From Areca catechu (Eukaryota > Streptophyta > Magnoliopsida > Arecales > Arecaceae), in NCBI GenBank assembly GCA_021397845.1, contig CM038038.1, positions 64,598,748-64,662,747 on the forward strand: a stretch of DNA of 64,000 nucleotides. The letters are read 5' to 3'. The stretch's first letter is position 1. Every line of letters begins with the position of its first letter. Shown piece after piece: positions 10,980-21,713 of the stretch. A program made the position numbers and the translations under genes. Under the pieces are notes generated by a model. That model was not told where the DNA came from, did not search any database, and worked only from the letters and a program-made list of their open reading frames with translations.

Positions 10980-13314
10980 TGATAGTAAACAGATGTGGGT
11001 GCAGGTGCCTACGCTAAGCATGCAACGGCACAGGGAATAGGTAAGTATTTTAAAACATTTTTAAAATAAGTGCGGCAAAAACCTATTCCGCACAGGATCT
11101 AGCATATGCAAGATGCATGTATAGGCATGCTTCAGGACATATAATGTTTATAAACATTTTAATAAATCTAGATCTATACATGCACCGAAATTAAAACCCA
11201 AAAACATACCTTATTCCCAGCTGGAATAAGTCTGGGATAAACCTGGAATAGACTGGAATAACTGGAATAAAGTTATTCCAGTCGTCTTCCACCTTGGGCT
11301 GAAAACAGGGCTTCCGAAAAGTCCCCGGAACGCCGCCTTCCGGACCTCCGATCGCTCCCAAATTTGAGCTGTAGATTCTTAAGGAAGTCCTCTTCGATTT
11401 GGCACTGGTTTCTGCAAGAAAAACTAAGCCAATAAATCGTAAAAAATCGCCGAAGTCTGCTGCACGAAAATGGCAGCAGAACGGAGTAGCTGTCTTCGTC
11501 GTTGGATTTCGGGCAACTGGAGCGATCCCGGCTCGCGTGGTTTGCTCCGAGGAGTAGAGTGGTACTCCCTCTAGAGGGGAGACATGCCCGGGACTCTCGG
11601 ATCCGCCTCCACGCACGGTGCTAGCCGCCGGAAGAGGGGTTCACGGTCACAGAATTCTGCAGCAGAACTGGGCAGAATTTGAGCTTGAAACAATGGGATT
11701 TTCTCTCCCTCTAAGGCTTCTAAACCCAGCCCAAAACCCTCTCCTTAAGCCTCTCAAGGAAGAGGAATGCCCAGATCTATTTCTTGCTTTCCTTTGGATC
11801 TCACACGGTGGATCATTGAACTCACGGTTGAAACTTCATTCCAAAAGACAAAACAGGGGAAGGCTGGGTGTAGATTATATAAGGTGCTGGGAGGGAGAGG
11901 GAGGTTTAGCAACTTTTGGCAGCAGTTAACCCATTTAGTAGCCTTAAACCAAGATTAAAAATATTAATCAATAGAGGAGGAAAACGCCCAGCTTGAAGTT
12001 GCATCGTTTGGCCTTCCTTCCAACGAAAAAAATTCCAACGGGTGGAGAAAGAAATAAAAAACGTGTAAAACCGTCAAGTGGAAATGAAAACGCCGGTTCA
12101 TTCAAAACCGGTCTAACCAAAATTGGTCCAATCCCATTAAACTAATTTGGGCCAAACCCATTGGTGGTTCAATCCAATTGAACCTAGTTCAGGGAATAAA
12201 ATTGGTTCACAACCAATAGGAGGCCGAAACGAACTCCGAATCAGTTCAAAACTGATTCAGAAAAATCCTGGCGCAGCGCTGGTCAACCCGGAACAATTTT
12301 CGGTTGACACAAACGAGGGCAAGACGGGGAAAAGAGTGCTCAAAAATACTGTGACCATAAAACCGAAACGATTCCTAATCGTAATCAGTATACGGATCAG
12401 AGAGTTATCCTCTATGGCGTGTGACCTCATAGGTTCGAACCTAAACGGTAGCACTAGAACAATTTCTAGTACCAGCACAGGAAACCATCTAGCAATGGGT
12501 CCCGGCATCCGGATAGGTCGAAGATGCGGGAGCAAACAATCGAACCTCTAGCATATGGTTACCGTATAATTCATCCCTTTGACCTCAAATGCTCAGGACG
12601 ACTGAGATTGGGCTGCCAACCCAGACTGAGTCAGTCGACTACGTGTCTCAACCTCGCAAGCCTAGTGACTCTTCACTAGGGCTACCCCGGCCGAGGATTT
12701 GCTAAATTGAGATACTGCGAGACATTCAATCCAAACTGTTTGGACAGGTCAATTCCATCTTGGTCCATCACTGCTCCAGAAGTACTTGCCTGTACCCAGA
12801 AACCTTCCGTCACCGGATTAAAAATCCAGGTAGTCCGGCACCACAGCACAGGGAGTTGCTTGCAAGCTACCGTGATGACCTCAGGTCAGAGGGACACTTA
12901 TACCCATATCCAATCGTGAGTATCCCTTTGGCAGAAAGGGACTGCACGGAGTCACGTTCAATGAGATATCACATATATCCCACCTGTAGATCACATCAGT
13001 GTCACCACACTCATTTGGTCAAGAGGACAACCAAACGATGTGAACTACAACAACCTATACTTGATATATTGCCGTCCAGTACAATATATCCTTTGGTTGT
13101 GAACCGGGTTTAAGGACCACTCGATACATCCTCTCTGTATCGAAGTCAGTGTAGTCCTAAGGACTTCATCACATAGGAAAGAGTTCATTTTAGGGAAATA
13201 CAATATGTGATGAGCTGCCAAATAATTATATTTTATTAATTCATTGAAAAAGTACAATACTTAGCACAACCGCCTACAACCCAGGCGATTGGCTTTGGGA
13301 CACAATTCCCAACA
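10980..13314 (-). repeat. 5' LTR of element B
   Basis: 2335 bp, same length as the 3' LTR and about 99% identical by eye. In element orientation it runs from 13314 down to 10980 and should carry the promoter. TSD ACTTG follows at 13315-13319. Confidence 0.96.
11875..11882 (-). promoter_or_regulatory. Candidate TATA box of element B 5' LTR
   Basis: TTATATAA on the minus strand, with G/C-rich sequence around it, about 1.4 kb into the LTR. It is present in both LTRs. It is assigned only by motif and position; no transcript data. Confidence 0.4.
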
Positions 13315-13317
13315 ACT

Positions 13318-14758
13318 TGTTGCCCAGAAATGGAGCCCAAAAGGGGGGGTGAATTGGGTCTTTTAAAATTTAACACAATAAAATGAAGGTCCAGTGGTGC
13401 TTGTGAGCAATAATAAATTTGATGCAAGATGATAGCAATAGTTAAAGAGTATGAGAGAAAAAGAGCAATCACACACAAACTCAAAGTTTATAGTGGTTCG
13501 GTGCAAACCTAGCACCTACATCCACTCCCCAAGCCACCCTTGGGAATTCCACTATAATCTACACCAGATTATAGTTGACTTGTTTTTCACAAGGCTCACA
13601 AGTCAAAACCTAAGTTGGTTTTGTCACCTAGGCTTACCAACAAACCTAAATACTTGTTCTGTCTTCGGGCTCACAAGTTAACCCTAGTTGGTTTTATCCC
13701 TTTGGCTCACCAACAAACCACAATAACCTTCCTTTAAGACACCCTTGAAAGTAAGGTCAAATCATAATAAAACAGATATGAAATTTAAAAGCTACAACAA
13801 ACTCTCTTCAAGAGTAGATTGGAATCTTTGAAGCTCAAAAGGATGTTTTGTCTTCACTCTTCTTCAAGTTGCCTCTTTTTGAAATGTAGTAAGGTTGAGC
13901 TAGTAGGCTTTTCAGTGGAATCAAGCTAGAAGAGATTTTTGATTTGAAGTTTGGAGAGAATATTGGCTTTTGAGTGGACTTGAATGCTCTTGAATAGACT
14001 TCTCTTCACTTCTCTCTTGCTTTCTCTTCTTTTTTTTGCTTTAAAATGAGGTTGGTAGAGATTAAATACACCAAAAACCTTCTAAAAATGGTTTGTGACC
14101 GTTGGAGTATTGGAAATAGCCGTTTGGAGCTTGAAAACCAACTTTTGCAAGCCAGAAAAATAGATCCGTTAGAGCTGTCAGGCTGCAAGTATCGACACTT
14201 GGCTGTCAAGTGTCGACACTTGATTTCTGGGAGTCGACACTTGAACATTCAAGTGTCGACACTTGATGCACAGGTGTCGACACTTGACACAAAAATTCTT
14301 AAAATAATAAAGTTCTGTATTTTCAAAAATCTCAGGCTTTGAGTCGACACTTGGAACCTAAGTGTTGACACTTGGTGTCGACACTTGAATATAGGTGTCG
14401 ACACTTGGCGTGCCAAGGATTTTTGTCCGTGCCAAATGCTGAAGTGTCATCACTTGACTGTCCAGGTGTCGACACTTGAGACTGAAAACATCCAGATTCA
14501 AGTGTAAATGCCTCGAAAGCAAAAATAAAATTCATGAATACATAAACACATAATAATTAAACAATTATATGCCCTTTTTCAATGAAGAGGATGCCCGGAT
14601 ATATGAGAATTGCTCCGTGCCATTGCGTGCCATACACCATAAGTTTTTGGAATTTTGAGATGCTTCCTTCCTGAAAACTCACAACTTGAAATCCTCATTA
14701 GAATACAATATGCACTCAATGTTTTGTTATTCATCAAAATCACTGGGTGGAGCCAACA
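13318..14758 (-). repeat. 5' LTR of element A (Sirevirus)
   Basis: 1441 bp with plus-strand ends TGTTGCCCAG and GAGCCAACA. Ends match those of D, C and M LTRs (TGTTGCCC...GTCAACA pattern). A G-rich run next to GAATTGGG near the start is shared by all four. The start overlaps the last two bases of B's right TSD copy, as expected if B hit the LTR/primer-site border. It contains a palindrome array at 14187-14480. Confidence 0.88.
14187..14480. repeat. Array of GTGTCGACAC palindromes in element A LTR
   Basis: About nine to ten irregularly spaced copies of a palindrome whose best form is CAAGTGTCGACACTTG (16 bp, self-complementary), with variants such as CAGGTGTCGACACTTG. Spacing is irregular, roughly 15 to 40 bp. 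Palindromic arrays in the LTR are a known Sirevirus feature; the role is not established. Confidence 0.85.
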
Positions 14759-16451
14759 GATATCTCCATCACTTCAGAGATTTTGAGCTGAGTGTGGGAT
14801 ATACCCATGACTGGATCAGTTATTGATAGCCTGATGGACCGAGTTAGTGATCTCCAATGAATTTTTGAGTCCGATATCTTACCAGAGGGAGCCACTGTTC
14901 CAGCTTCGAGGTTGTCTGCATAGATGAGACTGCTACATCATATAGTTGCCCGGATTCTTCTATCGAAGACCGATCAATTTGACTATATCACCGAGCGGGA
15001 GTTGCTGGTGATGGTCTCACTGATTCAGCGAATGCCAATATGTCTTCCTGTTCTGATGGTTCATCAGATTACTGAGGCATCGTCTAGTCAGCGGCTCTGC
15101 TTGCCTTATGGAATGGGATTGACAGTACTGTTTTGGGAGTATGGAGTCAGCTTCCAGGATGAGCCTTATCGTACTCTGATCCATACTGATGTATATGACA
15201 TCAGGTTGTTGCATCGCATGGGTTATCATTTGGTCCAAGGCCAGTGTACATGGAGGATATTAGGTCAGGTTGAGGATAGAGCTGATATTGATGAGGACAT
15301 AGTAGAGGAGGAGCATATTCTTTCAGGTGAGGCTGGATCGAGCGAGACATAGCCTGAGATGGCAGCATAGCCAGCTCAGCCTGATCCTTCTATATCTGCC
15401 CAGCCATAGTTAGCGCAGACAGAGACTCCTAGTACTTCGGATACCTTAAAGGACAGAGTCAGACGCATAGAGATCGATGTATTTATCATGAGGCAGCGTC
15501 TAGACATTTTTATTGCTGAGATGAGAGAGAGCCACATTGATCTTAGAGATGGCATTTCGGCTATTCTCTCAGCACTATCCATAGCTTCGATGAGTGCTCC
15601 TGTTGCAGACACTGTTCCTGCTTTTGTTGATGTACGTGCCCCAGCACCAGCTGATGACCTTGCTGATATCGACACTGGTGTTGAGATTACTGTTGGAGAT
15701 GGAGATACTGTTATTGAAGATATTGATGGAGACATGAAAACTGACTCAGACCATTCTGACATTGCTGATCCTTTGTCAGAGCCAGTTGTGGAGGTGATGG
15801 ATGATGTGCCTGCGAGCCCTGTTGTTGACCCATCCTTCTCACCTGTCCCGATTCCTGATCCATCCTCTCCTTCTAGATCGGTTGATCACACTCCAGTTCT
15901 AGTTCCTATTCCTATTCTTAGTCCTGTTATTGATATAGCTGTTATTGATTTACATACTATTGATTCTCCTGACATTCATACACCTATCATTGAGACACCC
16001 TCTTTTGATACATCCAGTGTAGATACCTCGATACCTTCCATAGCTGATACTATTGTTCTTGATATGCCTGTATCATTAGCTGTTACACCTACTTTTGATA
16101 CTCCTATCCTTCATACTTCATCAGTCATTCGAGAGCTTGGGTTCTACACACCCGGCTTTCAGTATCTTGATTCTGATCCTACTTTTGATCGCACTCCTGC
16201 TTTTAGCTATTGTTGAGTTGATTGATCTGATCAGCTTAGTTCCTGCGGAGGACGTAGCTCCTACTTCTACTGCTTCAGTCAGAGGTCGGACCTATATTCG
16301 TCACAGAGGATGTGGACGCCGTACCCCTCCTCAGTCGACCAGGACCAGACTTCGAGATCTTCGATCACGATGGCCACGAGCTCGATCTTCTTCTGATATT
16401 GGATCGATTGAGATCGGTTCATCTTCTGATGACTCGATGGATGAGGATTAA
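14759..16451 (+). pseudogene. Element C env-like protein (broken), plant transposon protein domain
   Basis: One reading frame runs from 14759 to 16216 with several stops: TGA twice, TAG just before 14924, and three TAGs within 15350-15410. It then shifts frame near 16190 and ends at 16451 in an acidic tail (DDSMDED). The N-terminal part aligns by eye with the env-like frame of D (e.g. SSQRLCLPYGMGLTVLF here, KSCLPYGMMLTLLF in D; HTDVY and MGY motifs shared). The C-terminal half is a low-complexity Asp/Thr/Pro/Ile-rich region with many short repeats such as FDTP and IDSPD. No signal peptide or clear membrane segment is visible, so 'envelope' is only a family label. The stops look like CAG-to-TAG changes. 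Confidence 0.75.
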
Positions 16452-16755
16452 GATATTGATGTACTTCTAAATAATTTTATACTTCTAGATAGTTTACATT
16501 TATGCTTATATGTTCTTTTACCTTTATTATGTACTTGATGTACAAGTTCCTGACATATATGAAAAACTTTTTGATTCCTCTTATCTTTGTGTTTGATGAG
16601 ATTGAAAATTATATCTTGAATTGCTCTTATAATTCTATATCTTTACTCTTTATTGAATGTATTTCCTAAAGAAAAAGAGTGAGTAGTTTAAAAAATGAAT
16701 TTATAAACTCTATGATATATCTTGTATGTTTTTTTCCTTCCTTTTTAATGATAAC

Positions 16756-17297
16756 AAAAAGGGGGAGTAACTTAGTGAGATTTAAGTATAAATGTGTTTA
16801 CTTCTCAAAACTTAATGGGGAGTAACTTTTAATTTTAAGGATTTTTGAAAAACCTGAAAATCATTTACAAAGTTTCTTAAGAAAGGGGGAGCTTTACTTT
16901 ATGTTCAATAAAAATCCTTTCGAAATGAATTTAATCATTAAAAAAAAAACCCTCTTTCAATGTTAGAAAATATTTTTTACAAATTTTGTTATGAATCATT
17001 GATTCAGGGGGAGTCATTAATTCAGGGGGAGTTTTGTTGATTGCTGAAATTTCTTTGTAAAGTATCATGATACATGCACTCTATGAATTTAAATGTATAT
17101 CAAAGTTCTGATACTTTCTAATCTTGCAACAAGCTCTAATTCTCTTACTTGTGGTCTAAATGATTATATATTTAATGCAAGTAATGATTGATATATTTGA
17201 TGCTTTCAATATTGTGCACCTCAAACAATTCTCTTAAAGCCTTACCTTTAAAGCAATTTATACTTAAGGGTTTTGTTATCATCAAAAAGGGGGAGAT
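16756..17297 (+). other. Multiple polypurine tracts of element C
   Basis: Purine tracts of the form AAAGGGGGAG occur at about 16756, 16815, 16881, 17005, 17023 and finally 17285-17297, the last abutting the LTR start. Several tracts before the 3' LTR are a recognised Sirevirus trait. No gene is seen between 16452 and 17297. Confidence 0.8.
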
Positions 17298-18901
17298 TGT
17301 TGACTCCACTAATTGATTTTGATGATAAGGAAAATAGTTAAGTATAATTTGAGGACTAATGATTTGCTTTAAGTGTGTTTTCATTGAAAGGATGCTCATA
17401 AAATTTGAAGAAGCACATTTATGTTGAAGAACCAAGGTTGAATGAAATGTTTGCTCAAAACAAGACTTGGACACTCAAAGAAATGTTGAATGGATGACTA
17501 AGGCAAATTAAAACATGTTCCAGCACAAGTTCAGCAATTTCTATAATTTTTCAATGAAGTGTCGACTCAAGGTGTCGACACATGACATGATGTGTCGACA
17601 CATTAAGAAGAAGTGTCGACTCAGGCCGGTACGCTACAAAGTTTCAAATGTCACAGATCAAGTATCGACACATGGACTTTATGTGTCAACTCAAAGTGTC
17701 AACACATGGATCAACACATTGCCTGAGACTTTCAAGCCATAGACTTGCAGAAGTTGAAGGAATAGTTGATGTGTCGACACATGGATACAAGGTGTCAACT
17801 CAAGGTATCGACTCAACTGAGAATGTGTTGACTCAACTGATTTTTTCAGAGAATCTGAATGGAGCAGTTTGAACTTGTGTCGACTCAAGAAGAACATGTG
17901 TCGACATTATGTGTCGATACATGAAGAGGAAGTGTCGACACATGGAGTTCTAGCAACAGTAACGGCTAGTTTTTTCAAAAATAGAACTCGTCCCAAATGC
18001 CCCCAATGGCTAGTTTTTCAAGTGTAACGGCTATATTTCGATTTTGAGGGCTTGGAAAGTATGTAAAGGCTCCAAATCAAATCAAGAAGGTATGCACTGA
18101 ATATCCTTAAAGAGTTTAAAGAGAAAAGAAGAGAGAAGAGCCTTAACTCCTATTCATTCAAGGTTCAACCACTCACAAGCTAAAGGAAGCCTCCAAGCAT
18201 TCAAAGCCATCAAGAGCATTGAAGATCATTCAATCTTGGGCATTCAAAAGACTTCAACAAGAGCAAAGCAACACTACATCGAGCTACATCGACTTATTTT
18301 CTTTATTATTGAAAGCTTACATTGGTTCTTTATTTCTCTACCTTATATCTTATAAAGGTTATTGGTTAGCCTATTGGAAAACTAAGTGACGTTATTGGTA
18401 AGCCTTAAAAACCAATTAGGTTGGTGGTTAGCCCGCAAAACCACTAAGGTTCTTGGTTAGCCCGGAAAACCAAGGGAGGTTTTTGGTTAGCCTTGTGAAA
18501 ACCAATTAGGTTCTTAGTTAGCCTGAAAAACCAAGTGAGGTTATGACTTGTGGCCTTGTAAAACAAGTCAAATTTTGATTAGTGATCCCGAAAAACTAAT
18601 CGGCTGTAATCGTTTGATTATAGTGAATTCCCAAGGGGATCTTGGAGAGTGGATGTAGGTGCATTGTTGGCACCGAACCACTATAGCTTGTTCTCTCCCT
18701 CCTTGCTCTTTACATTCTTGGTTATTGCTTTTAATTTCTACTGCACTATTACTTTAGAGCATTGCACTTAAATCTTAGTACCTTGTTGAATTGAATTGCA
18801 TATCTTGTCTTGTGAAGTTTGCTACTTGTATTATCAAGCTTAGCTTTAAATTTTTTAGAGACCCAATTCACCCCCCCTCTTGGGTTGCTCTCTGGGCAAC
18901 A
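17298..18901 (+). repeat. 3' LTR of element C
   Basis: 1604 bp, TGTTGACTCC at the start, CTGGGCAACA at the end. The last 60 bp (ACCCAATTCACCCCCC... GGGCAACA) match the LTR ends of A, D and M in reverse or same orientation. It includes a palindrome array and a region of repeated short boxes (TTGGTTAGCC, AAAACCAA) at 18350-18560. Confidence 0.88.
17550..17945. repeat. Array of GTGTCGACACAT palindromes in element C LTR
   Basis: About a dozen copies or half-copies of ATGTGTCGACACAT and GTGTCGACTCA. They share the core GTGTCGACAC with element A's array, but the flanks differ (ACAT here, ACTTG in A), and every copy inside this LTR tends to share the local version. Confidence 0.85.
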
Positions 18902-19761
18902 AGAGTGAAGACTCCTCATTTACTCATCTTAAAAGTAATTGGCAACATTTAATTCTTGGCACAAATAAGGCTTGGACTCCTTCCCATTTACTTCTCTTAA
19001 ACGTGGTGCTAATTCATGAAAAGAGGTCGACCAAGGGAGTGACATAGCAAGTGTTGTGTTGTCCTGATGAAGTGTCAAGTGATGTCCAAAAGTCATGTTA
19101 TGTTGTCCAAATTCTTGAAAAAGGTGGCACCAAGAAGGGTTGAATATGACAAGTGACTTGGGCTAGCACATGGAGTCACATGGCTTGTCTTGAGCTAGCA
19201 CATGGAGTCACATGGATCTGGACTTAGGTCCCCCTTGTATTACATGACTCAACTAATAATTACAAGACTCAAGGCTAATTAAACCAACCAAATAAATAAA
19301 GCCCCACTTGATCAATTGGAGCCCAATTTGATCAAAAGGCAAGACATGTAAACAAATTTTTCAACTTGATAAAAGGGATTTGGCCCAAAAGGCTAAAAAT
19401 AAAAACCCTAATTATAGTTGGTAAAAAGGGCTAAATCCAACTAAGCCTAAATAACATAATTTAAAATAAAATATTTATAGTTGATAAAAGGGATTTGGGT
19501 TCAGGGCTTTATTCATAGGTGATCCATAAGGATGTGGATTCGACATGTCGATCTTTTCTAGCTCTGGTGACCACACCAAGTACCTCTAGAGATGAGCCTA
19601 GTATTAGTCCACTTCCCCTTAGTCGACCCACCCCATTGGTTCACAAGGATGACATTGAAGTGGAAGTGTAGGAAGTTGAGGTGAGCTTAGTGGATGAGTA
19701 TGAGGGAGAAGAGGAGATACCTATGGCTGTCCCAGAATTAGTTGACCCTGACCATACCTAG
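18902..19761. other. Unassigned stretch between elements C and L
   Basis: No convincing gene. It contains a 22-bp direct repeat (GCTAGCACATGGAGTCACAT plus GG) at 19162-19183 and 19194-19215, period 32. From about 19510 there is a short Glu/Asp/Val-rich reading frame with stops that could be retrotransposon linker sequence, but I cannot assign it. It probably belongs to the element in which L or C inserted. Confidence 0.5.
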
Positions 19762-21191
19762 TGATGCGGGATGAACCTAAGACTAACATGAATTCAAGAA
19801 AATAGAAACTAATTTTTTATAATTTTTTTAGAGGTTTAATTTGGTGGCTAAAATTTCGAAATCAAGTAAAGATTAGCAGGCAAACTAGCAATGCAAAGAT
19901 CCAACATACACGCATATGAACTCATGCAAAATAATAAAAGGAGGACCTCGAAGATTAAGAAACCCCTGGTTAGGATAGCATACCTTCAACAAATCAGAAA
20001 TCAAGAGGGGGAAGGATTGTACCGAACAACGATTGAAGATCTGATTGAAGATGGGGTCACACAGCACTCAGGATCATCGCCTGGAAGTCAAGCCTGTAGC
20101 TCCTCAGATCAATTAGCTATTGAGGTTCGGTCTAGGAGGAAAAGAGGGCCTCCTCTTTGGAGGTGAACACCTCGGGGATCCTGCAAGCGTTAGAGATCAG
20201 CTAGGAAACAAATAAGAAAATAAAGTATGGATTAGGGTTTGAAGAAAGAAGAATCAAGGTTTGTTGATGCTGGTGGCCTAGGGTGGAAGAAGACTCCTTG
20301 CTTTGTGGATGGCTAGGGCTTCTTCACTTTGGGCGTGTTAGGCTTGGATGAAGGTTGCTTTGGGTGGCTAGGGCTTGGAGAAATTAGGGCACACAAGTAA
20401 CTCACACACCTCAACAAGAGAACACACAAGAACACAAGCTTAACAAAATTTTAACAGAGTTTTGATTCATAAATAAGAGTTGGTTACAAGAGGGGGAGGG
20501 GTGGGGTATTTATAGATGTTCCCATGCCCTCTCCTAATTAGGATAGGAATACAAAATTTGATAGGGAGAAGGATTACAAGGTTGCTTAGAACTAGGAGTA
20601 TACACTTTGAGTAGAAATAAAACATAATCTCCTAGTTAGAAGTGGACTCCTCTCCTTCTTGGACTTGGTCAAAGTGCTCTTCTTGGGCTTGGATGCCAAA
20701 GTGGATTTGGGCTTGAACCTTGGGCAGCAAGGGGTGTCTCCAATTGGGCTTGGGCATGGCCTTTAAAGCTTGGGTGCATGGGCTTTGGTGAATGTCCTTG
20801 GGCGACCTCCAAAGGCTTGGCGCATGGGCTTGGTGTATGTCCTCCTAGTGGGCTGGAAATCCTGGGCTCCATCCTTAATGTGGGCTTATGAAAGCCTAGG
20901 GTGCCATGGGCTTCTGGACTTGAGAGAGCTTCTGGGTTGGGGCGCTTAGAAGTGGAATATTCCTGGGTGGTGACTAGAATCTTCATGTGGGGAGGCTTCA
21001 TGGGCTTCTGCTTTGAGGCTGGTGCTCCTCCTCTTGTATAAAACTGGACTTATACTGGAGAAACTTACAGGACTCAATTGGATTGGTTGAGATAATTTAA
21101 CTTATTGCAGGACTCACTCAACTTAACTGGACTAACTTCATTACAAAACTTGACACATTATTAAGGGCCCAAAAAAACCCTAATCAATGAA

Positions 21192-21713
21192 TGATGCGGG
21201 ATGGGAAGTGAGGAGGATCGCTGGTGAGCACAGAAGTCACCAGGGAATTAGGGCTTGCACTCAAGAACAGGAACTCGGGCATCACACCCACTCCAATATG
21301 GAGAAAAACTCAAAACTCAAACCAAAATAATTTTTTTAATTTGTATTCATGAGAAAAAAGATGCTTCATATAAGATGGGAGGGGTGGTATTTATAGATTC
21401 ACCCCAGGGTACATGACTTGTGGGCCAAGAAATCCTGGTGGACCTAGTCAATAGTAGGCCTTTGTCTTGGGCTAGAGCTCTCTCTTGCGGGCCTGGTGAA
21501 TCTCCGGGTCTGCTGACTCTCCTCTTGAACATAACTTGAATGGACTCGATCAAACTTGACTGAACTAAAAATGATGGGACCTGACTAAGTGAACTCAACT
21601 GGACTTAGTTGTCTCACTTTATTACAAGACTCAATTGGTTCACTTTGACTCAAGTGACACAGGACTAATGGACTCAAATAAAATAAAATAAAATAGACTT
21701 TTGGTCCCCATCA
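21192..21713 (-). repeat. 3' LTR of element F
   Basis: 522 bp, TGATGCGGGATG to GTCCCCATCA. It carries TATTTATA at 21388-21395 (TATAAATA on the minus strand). It lacks the 100-bp duplication found in the other LTR. Confidence 0.9.

Larger units (their letters stand above)
3227..13314 (-). mobile_element. Element B: young, coding-intact Ty1/copia retrotransposon (Angela/Tork-like)
   Basis: A complete 10,088-bp element on the minus strand: 5' LTR 10980-13314, primer site 10967-10978, leader, one open gag-pol frame 9519-5575, polypurine tract at 5562, 3' LTR 3227-5561, TSD ACTTG on both sides. Both LTRs are 2335 bp and I count roughly 18 mismatches by eye (about 99% identity), so the insertion is recent. 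LTRs over 2 kb starting TGTTGGGAATTGTG and the Gag N-terminus point to the Angela/Tork branch; that lineage call is from memory of the family. It is the only element here that could still be autonomous. Confidence 0.95.
1..14758 (-). mobile_element. Element A: decayed Sirevirus-type Ty1/copia retrotransposon (partial, interrupted)
   Basis: Reading on the minus strand from 14758: 5' LTR (13318-14758), Met-tRNA primer site (3211-3222), gag, protease and integrase, continuing off the window start. Element B (3227-13314) sits precisely between primer site and LTR. Gene order, two gag zinc knuckles and the close match to element D (38899-50183) support a Sirevirus. All coding parts carry frameshifts or stops, so it is not autonomous. 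Its LTR ends CAACA at 14758 and abuts the env-like frame of element C, so A appears to have inserted into C. The left end, RT/RNase H and 3' LTR lie outside the window, so the TSD cannot be confirmed. Confidence 0.9.
14759..18901 (+). mobile_element. Element C: 3' part of a plus-strand Sirevirus
   Basis: Env-like frame, a series of polypurine tracts, and a 3' LTR (17298-18901). The 5' part (LTR, gag, pol) is absent and would lie left of the window, because A's LTR interrupts C inside the env-like frame at 14758. It is related to but clearly different from the A and D Sireviruses in LTR and protein sequence. Confidence 0.85.

Noticed and set aside
14187..14480. Palindrome array as a CRISPR array
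   Set aside because: Repeats are short, variable and irregularly spaced in an LTR of a plant element; no cas genes and no uniform spacers.
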